Origin: CAZMNF01 sp964567595
GTDB taxonomy: Bacteria; Bipolaricaulota; Bipolaricaulia; RBG-16-55-9
DNA: 56,992 nt
Reading direction: 5' to 3'
Assembly (NCBI GenBank): GCA_964567595.1
Contig: CAZMNF010000009.1
Location: 1-56,992, forward strand
Shown here: piece after piece, positions 24,533 to 33,216 of the stretch
How the letters are laid out: the number at the start of each line of letters is the position of its first letter
Numbering within the stretch: position 1 is the first letter of the stretch
Notes under the pieces: model-generated
What the model was told of the DNA's origin: nothing
Seen by the model: only the letters and a program-made list of their open reading frames with translations
The model's database searches: none
Made by a program: the position numbers and the translations under genes

Positions 24533-26100
24533 TCGCCCCCATCGGCCGGTTCTGCCGCCGACGCGCTCGGCTGGCGCTGGATCACCTCGGAGGTGAGCGT
24601 CGAGGTCATGACGCGCCCGTCCAGGCCCTCCGGGCACGGCAACCCGAGCAAGGCGCAGATCGTCGGGTACATGTCCAGCAGCCGAAGGTCGGTCGGCCGG
24701 CCGGACGCGATGCCTGGCCCCGCCCCGACGAAGACCCCGTCGAGCCGGTGCCAGCCGGAATGCGCCACGGGATGCGTGATCGGCCGATTGGCGAGGAACT
24801 CCGTCAGGCCGATGGGCGTGTAACCCGGCGACGGCAGATAGTGCAGGTCGGGCACGTGGGGCAGGGTCGGTTCGGCGTAGAGTTCCTCGCGCCGATAGAC
24901 GTGATCGGTGTCGACCACCCGCTCGCCCGTTTCCGGGTTGCGCCACTCCCGTAAGGCGTCCTCAATCTCGCTCAGGACCCCCTCGCGCTGGCCCTCGGTG
25001 ACGATGCCCTCGGGCTCCCGGCCGGCCATGTTGAGCGTCACCTGGCCGATGTTGCCGTAGGAGAATGCGACCGTGCGCCCCCAGTCGATGTTCTGCGTGG
25101 ACAGGTGCGTGCGCGCCAACAGGCGATACGCGTCATCGCCGCCGACCTGTCCGAGCAACCGGAGCCACTCCTGCGTCGGATACAGATTCTCCGGCGTGAG
25201 CCCCGCGCGGAACATCAAGCGTTTCAGCCACGTCGGAACGCTTCGGCGCAGCTTCAGGAACCCCTGCTGCAGCAGCCAGACATTGGTGTGGAGATTGTAC
25301 TGGTGCGTGCCGAAGCCGTGGTCCGAGATAACCATGACCGTCGTGTCCTCGTCCAGATCCTCCAGGCAGCGCCCAATCCACGCATCGGCCTGTTGGTAAA
25401 CCTCCAGCACGGGGTTGCCGTCCACGTCGACGCGGTAGCGCGGCCGCTCGATCCCGTCGAGAACGTGCCACATCTGGTGTTGGACCGAGTCGGTCTCCAT
25501 GACGTGGAGCATGAAAATGTCCCAAGGCTCGTTCTGCAGCGCATATTGCGCGCCGCGCATGCGCGCCTCCAATGACGCCTTCAGGTCGCGAACCCAGCGC
25601 TCGGCCCGATAGCGCCCCGGCCACAGCGGCGGTGCGACGGGATACGGCCCGCCGATCGCGCGCTCCAACCGCGACTGGAACTCCGTCGGCTTGGCGTAGG
25701 GTCGATCCGGGGGCGTCAAGAGATCGGTAATGAGAAACCCGTTCAGGTCGCGGTCCCGATCGACCAACGGCACGCTCATCACGCCGACGCGTTTGTCATG
25801 ATGACTGAGATGCTCAAAGAGCAGATTGGACGGCAACAGCCGACCGTCGGTTAGCCTCATCCCGTAGTTGGTGTCCCGCCGATCGAGCCATTCGAAGATC
25901 CCATGGCGGCCCGGCGTGACCCCGCTCAAGAACGAGCCCCAGGCGGCCCCAGTCACAGGCGGAATCGTGCTCCGCAAGGGGCCAAAAGCGCCGCGGTCCA
26001 TCAACGATGCGAGGGTTGGCAGTCGGCCTTCGTCGGCCCACTGTTGGATCAACTCCGGCGACGCGCCGTCGAGGGCAAAGATCGCGAGTTTGGAACTCAC
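24415..26100 (-). CDS. type I phosphodiesterase/alkaline-phosphatase-superfamily protein
   Basis: 561 residues from GTG. The fold's metal and nucleophile residues are visible: Asp11 (FALDGAS), nucleophile Thr50 in IPPVTGAAWGSFLSG, then TDSVQHQMW, VISDHGFGTH and a late HSGWHRLDG His. It is expected to cleave a phosphate ester or diester with two divalent metals (nucleotide pyrophosphatase/phosphodiesterase or phosphoglycerol-type). No signal peptide is seen, so it is probably cytoplasmic or exported by an unknown route. An acidic Asp/Ser/Glu tail (about 510-545) precedes the family-typical end ERLKGLGYL. It is last in the guaA-GT4-GT2 line, so a glycan or nucleotide-sugar substrate is conceivable. 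Confidence 0.8.
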   Translation of the reverse strand: MSSKLAIFALDGASPELIQQWADEGRLPTLASLMDRGAFGPLRSTIPPVTGAAWGSFLSGVTPGRHGIFEWLDRRDTNYGMRLTDGRLLPSNLLFEHLSHHDKRVGVMSVPLVDRDRDLNGFLITDLLTPPDRPYAKPTEFQSRLERAIGGPYPVAPPLWPGRYRAERWVRDLKASLEARMRGAQYALQNEPWDIFMLHVMETDSVQHQMWHVLDGIERPRYRVDVDGNPVLEVYQQADAWIGRCLEDLDEDTTVMVISDHGFGTHQYNLHTNVWLLQQGFLKLRRSVPTWLKRLMFRAGLTPENLYPTQEWLRLLGQVGGDDAYRLLARTHLSTQNIDWGRTVAFSYGNIGQVTLNMAGREPEGIVTEGQREGVLSEIEDALREWRNPETGERVVDTDHVYRREELYAEPTLPHVPDLHYLPSPGYTPIGLTEFLANRPITHPVAHSGWHRLDGVFVGAGPGIASGRPTDLRLLDMYPTICALLGLPCPEGLDGRVMTSTLTSEVIQRQPSASAAEPADGGDQDAEASDGASAEDSSGDGALTPEEEAEIRERLKGLGYL

Positions 26101-26160
26101 AGGCAGTTCATCCTTATGGGGCGAGTTTGTTGGCGTCTGTCTCCACTCCAGAGTGACGGG

Positions 26161-26952
26161 TCAATCCCGACTCGGCGTCTGCCAACGTCGGGTCTCGTCG
26201 TGGCCGGACATGCTCGGCGGATCCGTGCACATCCAAGCCGGGGTTCGACCGAGCCATGCCCGGGCGACATAGGCACGATATCCATCGAGCGTATACCGCA
26301 GCCAATCGCGATTCAAGCGATACCGCCGGCTCGAGCTGAACACGCGCATCTCGGGCGCGTAGACGATGCGCTCGTCGCGGCCCAATGCGCCCTGGAGGCG
26401 CAGGCCGAGATCGAGATCCTCGGCCAGCTTGAGCCGGGTGTCGAACCCGCCGGCTCGCCGGAACGCGTCCCGACGCACCGCAAAGTTGAAGCCCCAAAAG
26501 TGGGGCTTGCCCAGGCGAATGTGAGCTCGTTGGTGCAGGCCGATGAGGCGCTCAAGCTGGAGCCAGCGTTGCAGGGGCTGTCGGTCGCGAAAGCCCACGT
26601 GGCCGCAGAGCGCAGCCACTCGCTCGTCGCTGAAGCGGGTGGCGATGGCGTCGAGCCAGCCCGCATCCACGAGCGTGTCCGCGTCGGTCCGCGCAACGAT
26701 CCCGTATTGGGCAGCGTCGAAGCCCATCTGGCAGGCGGCCGCGACGCCGGGCCGTGGCTCATGGACGTCCCGCACGGGCAATTCGGGATATTCGGCCGCA
26801 AACGTCCGAACGACCTCGACCGTGTCATCGGCCGAGTCGTTGTCGACGACGACGATCTCAAAGGCCCCGCTGTACGTCTGGTACCGGAACGCGTCAAGGC
26901 ACTCGGCGATCACCTCGCGCTCGTTGTGAACGGGCACCACCACGGAGATCAC
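26161..26952 (-). CDS. glycosyltransferase family 2
   Basis: 263 residues, GT-A fold: SVVVPVHNEREVIAECLDAF at the N terminus binds the nucleotide, RTDADT is the metal-binding DxD, and KLAEDLDLGLRL carries the ED catalytic-base motif. It transfers a sugar from a nucleotide donor to a lipid or glycan. There is no clear C-terminal membrane helix, so it is cytosolic or peripheral. The GTG start overlaps the GT4 stop by four bases. With the GT4 and phosphodiesterase genes it may build a surface glycan or glycolipid; the acceptor is unknown. Confidence 0.88.
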   Translation of the reverse strand: MISVVVPVHNEREVIAECLDAFRYQTYSGAFEIVVVDNDSADDTVEVVRTFAAEYPELPVRDVHEPRPGVAAACQMGFDAAQYGIVARTDADTLVDAGWLDAIATRFSDERVAALCGHVGFRDRQPLQRWLQLERLIGLHQRAHIRLGKPHFWGFNFAVRRDAFRRAGGFDTRLKLAEDLDLGLRLQGALGRDERIVYAPEMRVFSSSRRYRLNRDWLRYTLDGYRAYVARAWLGRTPAWMCTDPPSMSGHDETRRWQTPSRD

Positions 26953-27980
26953 GGCACCGCCTCCTGCGCGTCACCGGTCAGGATCTCGTCGTACAGCCGA
27001 CAGAGGTGGGCGCCCACGTGCTCGAGCCGGTGCGCCTCGGCCAGCGACGCCGCGGCTTGGGCCAAGCGCTCGTAGAGCTCGGCGTCGCGGGCAAGGGCGT
27101 CGATATGGCGCGCAAACTCGGCCGCGGTTCGGCCCTTGAGGCAGTTCTCGCCGTGGACCAGCCAGTCGCGATAGACGTCCAAGTCGCGTACCACGAGCGG
27201 CTTGCCCAAGGACGCGGCCTCGAGCAGCACCAATCCCTGCGTTTCGGACTTCGAGGGGAAAAAGCAGACGTCCGCTGCGGCGAACGCGCCGGGCGTGTCG
27301 CGGACGTAGCCGGGAAACTCGACGTTGCCGGGCACGCGATCGAGCCACGCCTCCATGTCCGGCCAGTACGCCGCCGCGCGGTTCCAGCGATGGCCGAACC
27401 AGCGGAACGCGACCTCGGGCAATTGCTCGGCTGTGACGAGGAAGTCGCGAACCCCCTTGCGCGGTATGACGTTGCCCGCGCAGAACGCCGTGAAGGCATC
27501 CCGTCCCCAGTCGCGCCGTCGGCGGTCACGCTCGGCGCCCGCGGCCATGAAGCGCTCGCGATCGACGCCATTGCTCACGGTCGCGATGGGGCGTCGGACG
27601 CCCACCCGTTCCAGCTCTCGCTTGGCGAAGGGCGTCGGCGTGAACACCGCGTCGGCTCGATTGTAGACGAAGCGAACGTAGCGCTCGTACAGCGGCGCAA
27701 GCGCGTTGGAGAGCGTAAAGCTGTCTCGGAAGTCGTAGGCGCCGACGCTGTGTGCGTGGACCACGACGGGGATTCCATGCCGCTGTGCGCCCTTGAGCCA
27801 GTAGAGCGACTTCGGCCCGAACGCGTGAAGGTGCAAGAGGTCGTAAGGCTGATCGTTCGGATCGGTGGTGACCTCAGCTCCATTCAGCCGGAGCGCCCGG
27901 ATCTGGCGGTCGAACGCTTTCCGGAAGCCGGATCGCTCGATGGCCTCAGCGGCCTCGAGATAGAGGCATATTCGCGCCAT
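26949..27980 (-). CDS. glycosyltransferase family 4
   Basis: 343 residues, GT-B fold. An N-terminal Rossmann domain (LHLHAFGPKSLYW, VVHAHSVG) is joined to a C-terminal donor domain with AGNVIPRKGVRDFL and the E-x7-E motif SKSETQGLVLLEA. It resembles retaining glucosyltransferases that act on diacylglycerol or on polysaccharide intermediates. It starts 14 bp after guaA, an unusual partner, so the arrangement is probably incidental cotranscription. The substrate cannot be told from sequence. Confidence 0.87.
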   Translation of the reverse strand: MARICLYLEAAEAIERSGFRKAFDRQIRALRLNGAEVTTDPNDQPYDLLHLHAFGPKSLYWLKGAQRHGIPVVVHAHSVGAYDFRDSFTLSNALAPLYERYVRFVYNRADAVFTPTPFAKRELERVGVRRPIATVSNGVDRERFMAAGAERDRRRRDWGRDAFTAFCAGNVIPRKGVRDFLVTAEQLPEVAFRWFGHRWNRAAAYWPDMEAWLDRVPGNVEFPGYVRDTPGAFAAADVCFFPSKSETQGLVLLEAASLGKPLVVRDLDVYRDWLVHGENCLKGRTAAEFARHIDALARDAELYERLAQAAASLAEAHRLEHVGAHLCRLYDEILTGDAQEAVP

Positions 27981-27994
27981 TCTGGTCGTTTACG

Positions 27995-29551
27995 CTACTC
28001 CCACTCGATGGTCCCGGGCGGCTTCGAGGTCACGTCGTAGACGACGCGCGTGACCTCGGGGATCTCGTTCGTTATGCGGCTGGAGACCGTCGCCAAGAGC
28101 TCATGGGGGAGGCGATACCAGTCCGCCGTCATGCCGTCGCGCGAATCGACGGCCCGCAACGCCACGACGTGCCCGTATCCCCGCTCGTCGCCGCGGACCG
28201 CGACGCTACGCTGGGGCAAGAGAACGGCAAAATACTGCCAGATGTCGTAGCGCAGCCCCGCGCGGGCGATCTCATGGCGCAGGACCGCGTCGGCCCGTTG
28301 CAGAACCTCGACCTGCTCCGGGTGCACCTCGCCCAAGATCCTCACGGCTAAGCCGGGCCCCGGGAAGGGCGGCTCGTCGACGATGCTCTCGGGCAGGCCG
28401 AGGGCGCGGCCGACCTCGCGCACCTCGTCCTTGAACAGATCGCGCAGCGGCTCAACGACCCGGAATCCCAGTCGTTCGGGGAGCCCGCCGACGTTGTGAT
28501 GGCTCTTGATGCGGGCCGATTGGGCCGTGCCGCCGCTTTCGATGACGTCGCTGTAGATCGTCCCCTGGATGAGCACATCGATGGGGCCGACGCGCGCTTG
28601 CAGCCGCTTGGCCTCCTCTTCGAAGACTCGAATGAACGTCTCCCCGATGATCCGACGTTTTTCCTCCGGATCGGCGACGCCATCCAACTGCCCATAGAAG
28701 CGCTCCTTGGCGTCGACGAAATCCACGTCCAACCCCAGTTGATGGAAGACGTCGCGGACGCGATCGGGTTCGCTCTCGCGCAACAGCCCCGTATCGACGA
28801 AGACGGGCAACAGACGCTCGCCGAGCGCCCGATGGGCCAAAACCGCCGCCGTGCTCGAATCGACGCCGCCCGAAACGGCGATGAGCGCGCGCCCGTCGCC
28901 CACAGCATGGGAGGTCCGCTCGATCAGATGATCCCCTTGATCGGCCGGCGCCCAGCCGCCGTGCAGGCCGCAAACGTCGAACAGCCAGTTCCAGAGAATC
29001 TGTCGGCCACTGGGCGTGTGCTGCACTTCGGGATGGAACTGGAGGCCGATCGTCGAGCCGTCGTCGGTGCCGATGGCCGCGATCAACGCGTCCTTGCCGC
29101 CGACCTCGCGGGATCGAGCCAGAACCCGGAAGCCGTCGGGCAGTTCGGTGATAACGTCGCCGTGGCTCATCCAGACGCGCTCCTCGCTATCCAGGCCCGC
29201 GAGGACCGGGTGTTGACGGTCGATCTCGACCGTGGCGGTCCCGTACTCCGGCTGGACCCGCTCGACGCGGCCACCCCGTTGGTGGGCCAACAGTTGGGTC
29301 CCGTAGCAGATTCCCAACGTCGGCACGCCGAGCTGGAACATCGCGTCGGGAACCAACGGCGCGTCGGCGTCATAAACGCTGGCCGGTCCGCCGGAGAGCA
29401 CAAGGGCGGACGGCGGGTTTCGCCGGATGTCGCCCGCATCGACCTCGGGCGCGACCACGTCGGCGTAGACGCCCAGCTCCCGGATGAGGCGAGCAATCAG
29501 GCGCGTGTATTGCGATCCGAAGTCGACGATGAGCACGCGATCGTCGCTCAC
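27995..29551 (-). CDS. guaA: GMP synthase (glutamine-hydrolysing)
   Basis: 518 residues from the GTG at 29551, which has GGAGGAT 7 nt upstream; an ATG six codons earlier (29569) has no ribosome site. It converts XMP to GMP with ATP and glutamine. The class I glutaminase has Cys82 in LGICYGTQ and the His/Glu pair in LQFHPEVQH. The PP-loop ATP pyrophosphatase motif SGGVDSST is near 223, and the C-terminal dimerisation domain ends in TSKPPGTIEWE, the invariant GuaA end. It leads a minus-strand run with two glycosyltransferases and the phosphodiesterase-family gene. Confidence 0.97.
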   Translation of the reverse strand: MSDDRVLIVDFGSQYTRLIARLIRELGVYADVVAPEVDAGDIRRNPPSALVLSGGPASVYDADAPLVPDAMFQLGVPTLGICYGTQLLAHQRGGRVERVQPEYGTATVEIDRQHPVLAGLDSEERVWMSHGDVITELPDGFRVLARSREVGGKDALIAAIGTDDGSTIGLQFHPEVQHTPSGRQILWNWLFDVCGLHGGWAPADQGDHLIERTSHAVGDGRALIAVSGGVDSSTAAVLAHRALGERLLPVFVDTGLLRESEPDRVRDVFHQLGLDVDFVDAKERFYGQLDGVADPEEKRRIIGETFIRVFEEEAKRLQARVGPIDVLIQGTIYSDVIESGGTAQSARIKSHHNVGGLPERLGFRVVEPLRDLFKDEVREVGRALGLPESIVDEPPFPGPGLAVRILGEVHPEQVEVLQRADAVLRHEIARAGLRYDIWQYFAVLLPQRSVAVRGDERGYGHVVALRAVDSRDGMTADWYRLPHELLATVSSRITNEIPEVTRVVYDVTSKPPGTIEWE

Positions 29552-29609
29552 GGCGGGATCCTCCGTCATTCTGCCAGGGTAAGCGAGCCCCGTTCAGAAT
29601 GCAACTTCG

Positions 29610-29639
29610 TTGAAGCATCGGGGAATCGACGGCTAGCAT
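29610..29639 (+). promoter_or_regulatory. promoter of hflKC
   Basis: TTGAAG (29610-29615) and TAGCAT (29634-29639) with an 18-bp spacer. A GGGCTC-AAAT-GAGCCC hairpin (29651-29666) follows directly in the 5' leader and ends 23 nt before the hflK ATG. Confidence 0.45.
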
Positions 29640-29689
29640 GGCTCCACTGTGGGCTCAAATGAGCCCCGATCAACGTTGAGGGAGGTTCC

Positions 29690-30745
29690 ATGCGCAGCCC
29701 GTTCGATTTTGAAGACGAGTTCGGCGACGAACGACAACAATGGGACGAATGGAAAAATTGGGGACGAAAGCTCAGTCAGTTCGGAAGTTGGACCGGATGG
29801 TTGGCCATCGCCGTGATCATCGGTATTTGGCTTTTCAGCGGCTTCACCCAGATCGGCCCCTCGGAAGTCGGCCTGGTCAAGCGCTTCGGCGCCCAGGTCG
29901 GCACGATGGATCCGGGAATCCATTGGCACTTGCCCTGGCCGGTCGAGAGCGTGACGACCGTCGACGTCCTCACCCGGCGCACGGAGAACATCGGCTTCCG
30001 AACGATCAGTCCACCGCCCAACCCGCAATACCAGTCGGTCCCGGACGAGGCGCTGATGCTCACGGGCGACGGCAACATCGTCTGGATTGACTCCGTCGTC
30101 CAGTACGAAGTGGCCGATCCGGTCAAGTTTGCGTTCAACGTCCGCGATCCGAGCCTGGTCGTGCGCAACGCCGTGGAGGCGATCCTGCGCGAACAGGCCG
30201 CCCAGCGGGATCTCGACCCGATCCTGACCACCGAGCGCGACGTCATGGCCCAAGACGTGGAACAGCAACTGAAAGAGATCTTGGACAACTACAACACCGG
30301 CATCCGGGTTGTGACCGTCAAGCTCCAGGACGTCAAGCCGCCCGAGGAGGTCCGCGCCGCGTTCGACGACGTCAACAGCGCCCGACAGGACAAGGAGACC
30401 GTCATCAACGAGGCGCAAGCCTACCGCAACGACCGCGTCCCGCGAGCGCGCGGCGACGCCGCCGAGATCCTCGAGCAGGCCGAAGCCTATCGCGCCCAAA
30501 CCGTCAACCAGGCCGAAGGTGGCGTGGCGCGCTTCGACAACGTTGTGCAGGAATACAAGACCGGCGACAAGTCGGTCACCATCGAACGCCTCTACATTGA
30601 AGCGATGGAGGAGATCGTGCCGAACCTGAAGCCGCTTATCGTCACCGAAGGGATCACCTCGTCCGGCGGAACGCTCAACCTGATGGACCTGTCGCGGTTC
30701 ATTTCGGAACAGGAAGGAACCTCGGGAGGAGGCAGCTCGCAATGA
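29690..30745 (+). CDS. hflK: HflK, SPFH-domain membrane protein
   Basis: 351 residues. A short acidic/Trp-rich N terminus, one TM (about 38-58), then the SPFH/band 7 domain: SEVGLVKRFGAQVGTMDPGIHWHLPWPVE is split here by its conserved PGIHW core. A helical region with EQAEAYRAQTVNQAEG follows. HflK and HflC form a large cage around FtsH and modulate membrane protein degradation. The ATG has GAGGGAGGT upstream. hflC overlaps its stop by four bases. It lacks the Gly-rich N-terminal extension of E. coli HflK (about 70 residues). Confidence 0.93.
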   Translation: MRSPFDFEDEFGDERQQWDEWKNWGRKLSQFGSWTGWLAIAVIIGIWLFSGFTQIGPSEVGLVKRFGAQVGTMDPGIHWHLPWPVESVTTVDVLTRRTENIGFRTISPPPNPQYQSVPDEALMLTGDGNIVWIDSVVQYEVADPVKFAFNVRDPSLVVRNAVEAILREQAAQRDLDPILTTERDVMAQDVEQQLKEILDNYNTGIRVVTVKLQDVKPPEEVRAAFDDVNSARQDKETVINEAQAYRNDRVPRARGDAAEILEQAEAYRAQTVNQAEGGVARFDNVVQEYKTGDKSVTIERLYIEAMEEIVPNLKPLIVTEGITSSGGTLNLMDLSRFISEQEGTSGGGSSQ

Positions 30746-31653
30746 GGACGCTCATTGTTTTTGTCGTGATCGTCGTCCTGGGGCTCGTGGCGTTCAACCA
30801 GTTCACCTTCCAGGTCGACGAGACGCAGGTCGCGGTCGTGCTGGAGTTCGGCGAGATCACCGGCGTCGTCACCACGCCGGGCCTGCACGTCAAAAAGCCC
30901 TTCATCCAGAACGTCGACCTCTACGACGGGCGGCTCCAACTGAACGACATCGAACCGGACGAGATCATCACCTCGGACCAGCGCAAGCTCGTCGTGGACA
31001 ACTACGCCATCTGGCGCGTCACCGACCCGCGGGTGTTTCGGGAAACGGTACGCGGCAACTTCAGTCAGGCCCAGAGCCGCATCGACGACATCGTCTTCTC
31101 CAACCTGCGCAACGTCCTGGCCGACAACACGTTCGACGACACCGTCTCCGAACGACGCCAGTCCTACATGGACACCATTACCGACAACTCCGCCCAACAG
31201 TTGGACGATATCGGCATCGACGTGCTCGACGTGCGCATCCGCCGTGCCGACCTGCCCCAGGCCAACGAAGAGGCCGTCTACAGCCGCATGAGCGCCGAGC
31301 GCGAGCAACAAGCCTCTGAGCTGCGCGCCGAGGGCGAGGAGGAAGCGACCCGCATTCGGGCCCAAGCCGATCGTCGCGTCACCGAGCTCATCTCGGAGGC
31401 TGAGCGGGAGGCGGAGGTGATCCGCGGCGAGGCCGACGCGGAGGCGCTGCGGATCTACTCCGAGACCTACAGCCAGGATCCCGAGTTCTATCGCTTCTGG
31501 CGCACGCTGGAGTCCTATCGGAACACCTTCGACGAGGACAACGGCAGCCGGGTGGTCATGTCGTCGGACTCGGAGTACCTCCGTCTGTTCAACATCACGG
31601 AGCTGGATTCGCTCATGGAACAGCTCGGCACGGAGCGACAGGCCTCGAACTGA
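30742..31653 (+). CDS. hflC: HflC, SPFH-domain membrane protein
   Basis: 303 residues. An N-terminal signal anchor (3-20) is followed by the SPFH domain (VVLEFGEITGVVTTPGLH) and a long charged helix with SAEREQQASELRAEGEEEA, then a C-terminal FYRFWRTLESYRNTF motif typical of HflC. It pairs with HflK as regulator of FtsH; ftsH is not in this window. The end is 15 bp from the convergent sirtuin gene, with no terminator hairpin evident between them. Confidence 0.94.
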   Translation: MRTLIVFVVIVVLGLVAFNQFTFQVDETQVAVVLEFGEITGVVTTPGLHVKKPFIQNVDLYDGRLQLNDIEPDEIITSDQRKLVVDNYAIWRVTDPRVFRETVRGNFSQAQSRIDDIVFSNLRNVLADNTFDDTVSERRQSYMDTITDNSAQQLDDIGIDVLDVRIRRADLPQANEEAVYSRMSAEREQQASELRAEGEEEATRIRAQADRRVTELISEAEREAEVIRGEADAEALRIYSETYSQDPEFYRFWRTLESYRNTFDEDNGSRVVMSSDSEYLRLFNITELDSLMEQLGTERQASN

Positions 31654-31668
31654 CCGCAATCACCAAGA

Positions 31669-32430
31669 TCACACGCGCGGGAGGTGGACGTCCAGTTCGT
31701 CGGCCAACGCGCGAACGGCCGAACCGAGATCGGCGTGAATGGTCCAATCAGCCAGATCGTCGTACGGCGTCGGGTCGCGGTTGACGACCGCGACCCGCGC
31801 GCCGTTGTGCTTGGCGCGCGGGACGAGCCCGGCCACCGGATGGACTTCCAACGACGACCCGAGCGCCAGCATGAGATCGGCGCGCTCGGCATCGGCTTGG
31901 GCATCCAGGAACGCCTCGGGAAGCATCTCGCCGAAGAGCACGACGTCCGGCTTGAACAGCCCACCGCAGCGCTCACAGTGCGGCAATCCTTGGGCCTCGA
32001 CTTGCTGGAAAACCGTCTCGATCGGGACCGCGTGCCCGCACTCGACACAGACGCCCCGACGATACGTTCCATGGACCTCACGAACGGTCTCAGAGCCCGC
32101 ATCGCGATGGAGCCCGTCGATGTTCTGGGTGATCACGGACCGGATCGTCCCCTGCCGTTCCAGCTCGGCCAACAGACGATGTGTGGCGTTCGGCTGGGCG
32201 TCGGTGAGCTTGTGGAAGCGCCACGTCCAGAACTCGTAGAACGCTTCGGGATCATGGCGAAATCCCTCGACCGAGGCGACGGTCTCGGGATCAACGTGTG
32301 TCCACAGCCCGCTGTCCGGACTGCGGAAGTCGGGAATGCCGGAGTCGGTCGAGACGCCGGCGCCGGTCAGCGCGACGGCGTCCTGGGCGTCACGTAGCCG
32401 CTCGGCCAGTTGACGGATCTCGGCGTTCAT
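31669..32430 (-). CDS. NAD-dependent protein deacylase (sirtuin)
   Basis: 253 residues. The NAD pocket GAGVSTDSGIPDFRS (about 23-38), TQNIDGLH, the catalytic His in VREVHGTYRRG, and a zinc site with CVECG and CERCGG are all present. It removes acyl groups from lysines and makes O-acyl-ADP-ribose. The start is uncertain: ATG 32430 gives the usual length, ATG 32454 adds eight residues, and neither has a clear Shine-Dalgarno. It is divergent from the trp/aro operon, and an 8-bp palindrome lies between them. Confidence 0.93.
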   Translation of the reverse strand: MNAEIRQLAERLRDAQDAVALTGAGVSTDSGIPDFRSPDSGLWTHVDPETVASVEGFRHDPEAFYEFWTWRFHKLTDAQPNATHRLLAELERQGTIRSVITQNIDGLHRDAGSETVREVHGTYRRGVCVECGHAVPIETVFQQVEAQGLPHCERCGGLFKPDVVLFGEMLPEAFLDAQADAERADLMLALGSSLEVHPVAGLVPRAKHNGARVAVVNRDPTPYDDLADWTIHADLGSAVRALADELDVHLPRV

Positions 32431-32469
32431 GCCACTGTGAGGGTAAAGCTTCATGCCCAACCGGCCAAC

Positions 32470-32489
32470 CCCGAATCCGTTGATTCGGG
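32470..32489. promoter_or_regulatory. palindrome overlapping the trp/aro promoter
   Basis: CCCGAATC (32470-32477) and GATTCGGG (32482-32489) form a perfect 8-bp inverted repeat with a 4-nt centre. It covers the proposed -35 of the trpF promoter. Operator for a repressor, or a hairpin in the sirtuin leader. Confidence 0.4.
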
Positions 32490-32508
32490 ACGCGACGCGA
32501 CCTAAGAT
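32480..32508 (+). promoter_or_regulatory. promoter of the trpFBA-aroKBQ operon
   Basis: TTGATT (32480-32485) and TAAGAT (32503-32508) with a 17-bp spacer. The leader to the trpF ATG would be about 25 nt. No leader peptide with Trp codons and no trp attenuator or T-box is visible. Confidence 0.45.
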
Positions 32509-32538
32509 GACATTTCTGGGGAGGGAACGTGTGAACCC

Positions 32539-33216
32539 ATGACGCGAACGAAACTCTGCGGCAACCGAACGCCCGAGGACCTCGCGGCGACCGGCGGCGC
32601 CGACGCCCAAGGCTTCGTCGTCGGCGTCCCGTCCTCACCGCGCAACCTCGAACCGGAATGCGCCCGGGCGCTCATGGACTGTGTGGCGCCCTTTACGTCG
32701 GCGGTTCTGGTCACGACAACGACGGATCCGCACGAGGTCGCCGAGCTCGCCGAGGCCACGGAGCCGGACGCCGTCCAGATCCACGCCGACGCCTCGCCCG
32801 AGGATTTGGGCTGCATCCGGGCGATGTTGCCGCTCGGCGTCCGCCTGATCGGCGTGTTGGGGCTTGCTGAGGATGCGGGATCCCGAGCGGTTCGTCAGGC
32901 CGCGTCTCGGGCCGAGGCGCCGATTGACGCCTTGCTCGTGGACACGAACGTCGACGGACAGAGCGGGGGAACGGGCGTGCGCCACGACTGGACCGTCACT
33001 CGTCGCATCCGGGACGCGATTTCGCCCTGTCCGCTCATTCTGGCGGGCGGGCTGACCCCCGACAACGTCCGCGAGGCGATCGAGGTCGTGCGCCCCTACG
33101 GCGTCGACGTGAGCTCCGGCGTGGAGGCGGACGGCCGCAAGGCCCTCGACCGCGTCGACGCGTTTTTGCAGGAGGTGAGCGGTGGTCACCGAACGTCAAG
33201 CATCGCCAGCATCTGA
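32539..33216 (+). CDS. trpF: phosphoribosylanthranilate isomerase
   Basis: 225 residues, a TIM barrel. It rearranges phosphoribosylanthranilate to CdRP, the third tryptophan-specific step. The general-base Cys7 in KLCGNRTPED and the acid Asp in LLVDTNVDGQSGGTG are both present, as is the phosphate-binding end LAGGLTPDNVREAI and GVDVSSGVE. It overlaps trpB by 35 bp. The preceding enzymes TrpE, TrpG, TrpD and TrpC are not in this window. Confidence 0.94.
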   Translation: MTRTKLCGNRTPEDLAATGGADAQGFVVGVPSSPRNLEPECARALMDCVAPFTSAVLVTTTTDPHEVAELAEATEPDAVQIHADASPEDLGCIRAMLPLGVRLIGVLGLAEDAGSRAVRQAASRAEAPIDALLVDTNVDGQSGGTGVRHDWTVTRRIRDAISPCPLILAGGLTPDNVREAIEVVRPYGVDVSSGVEADGRKALDRVDAFLQEVSGGHRTSSIASI

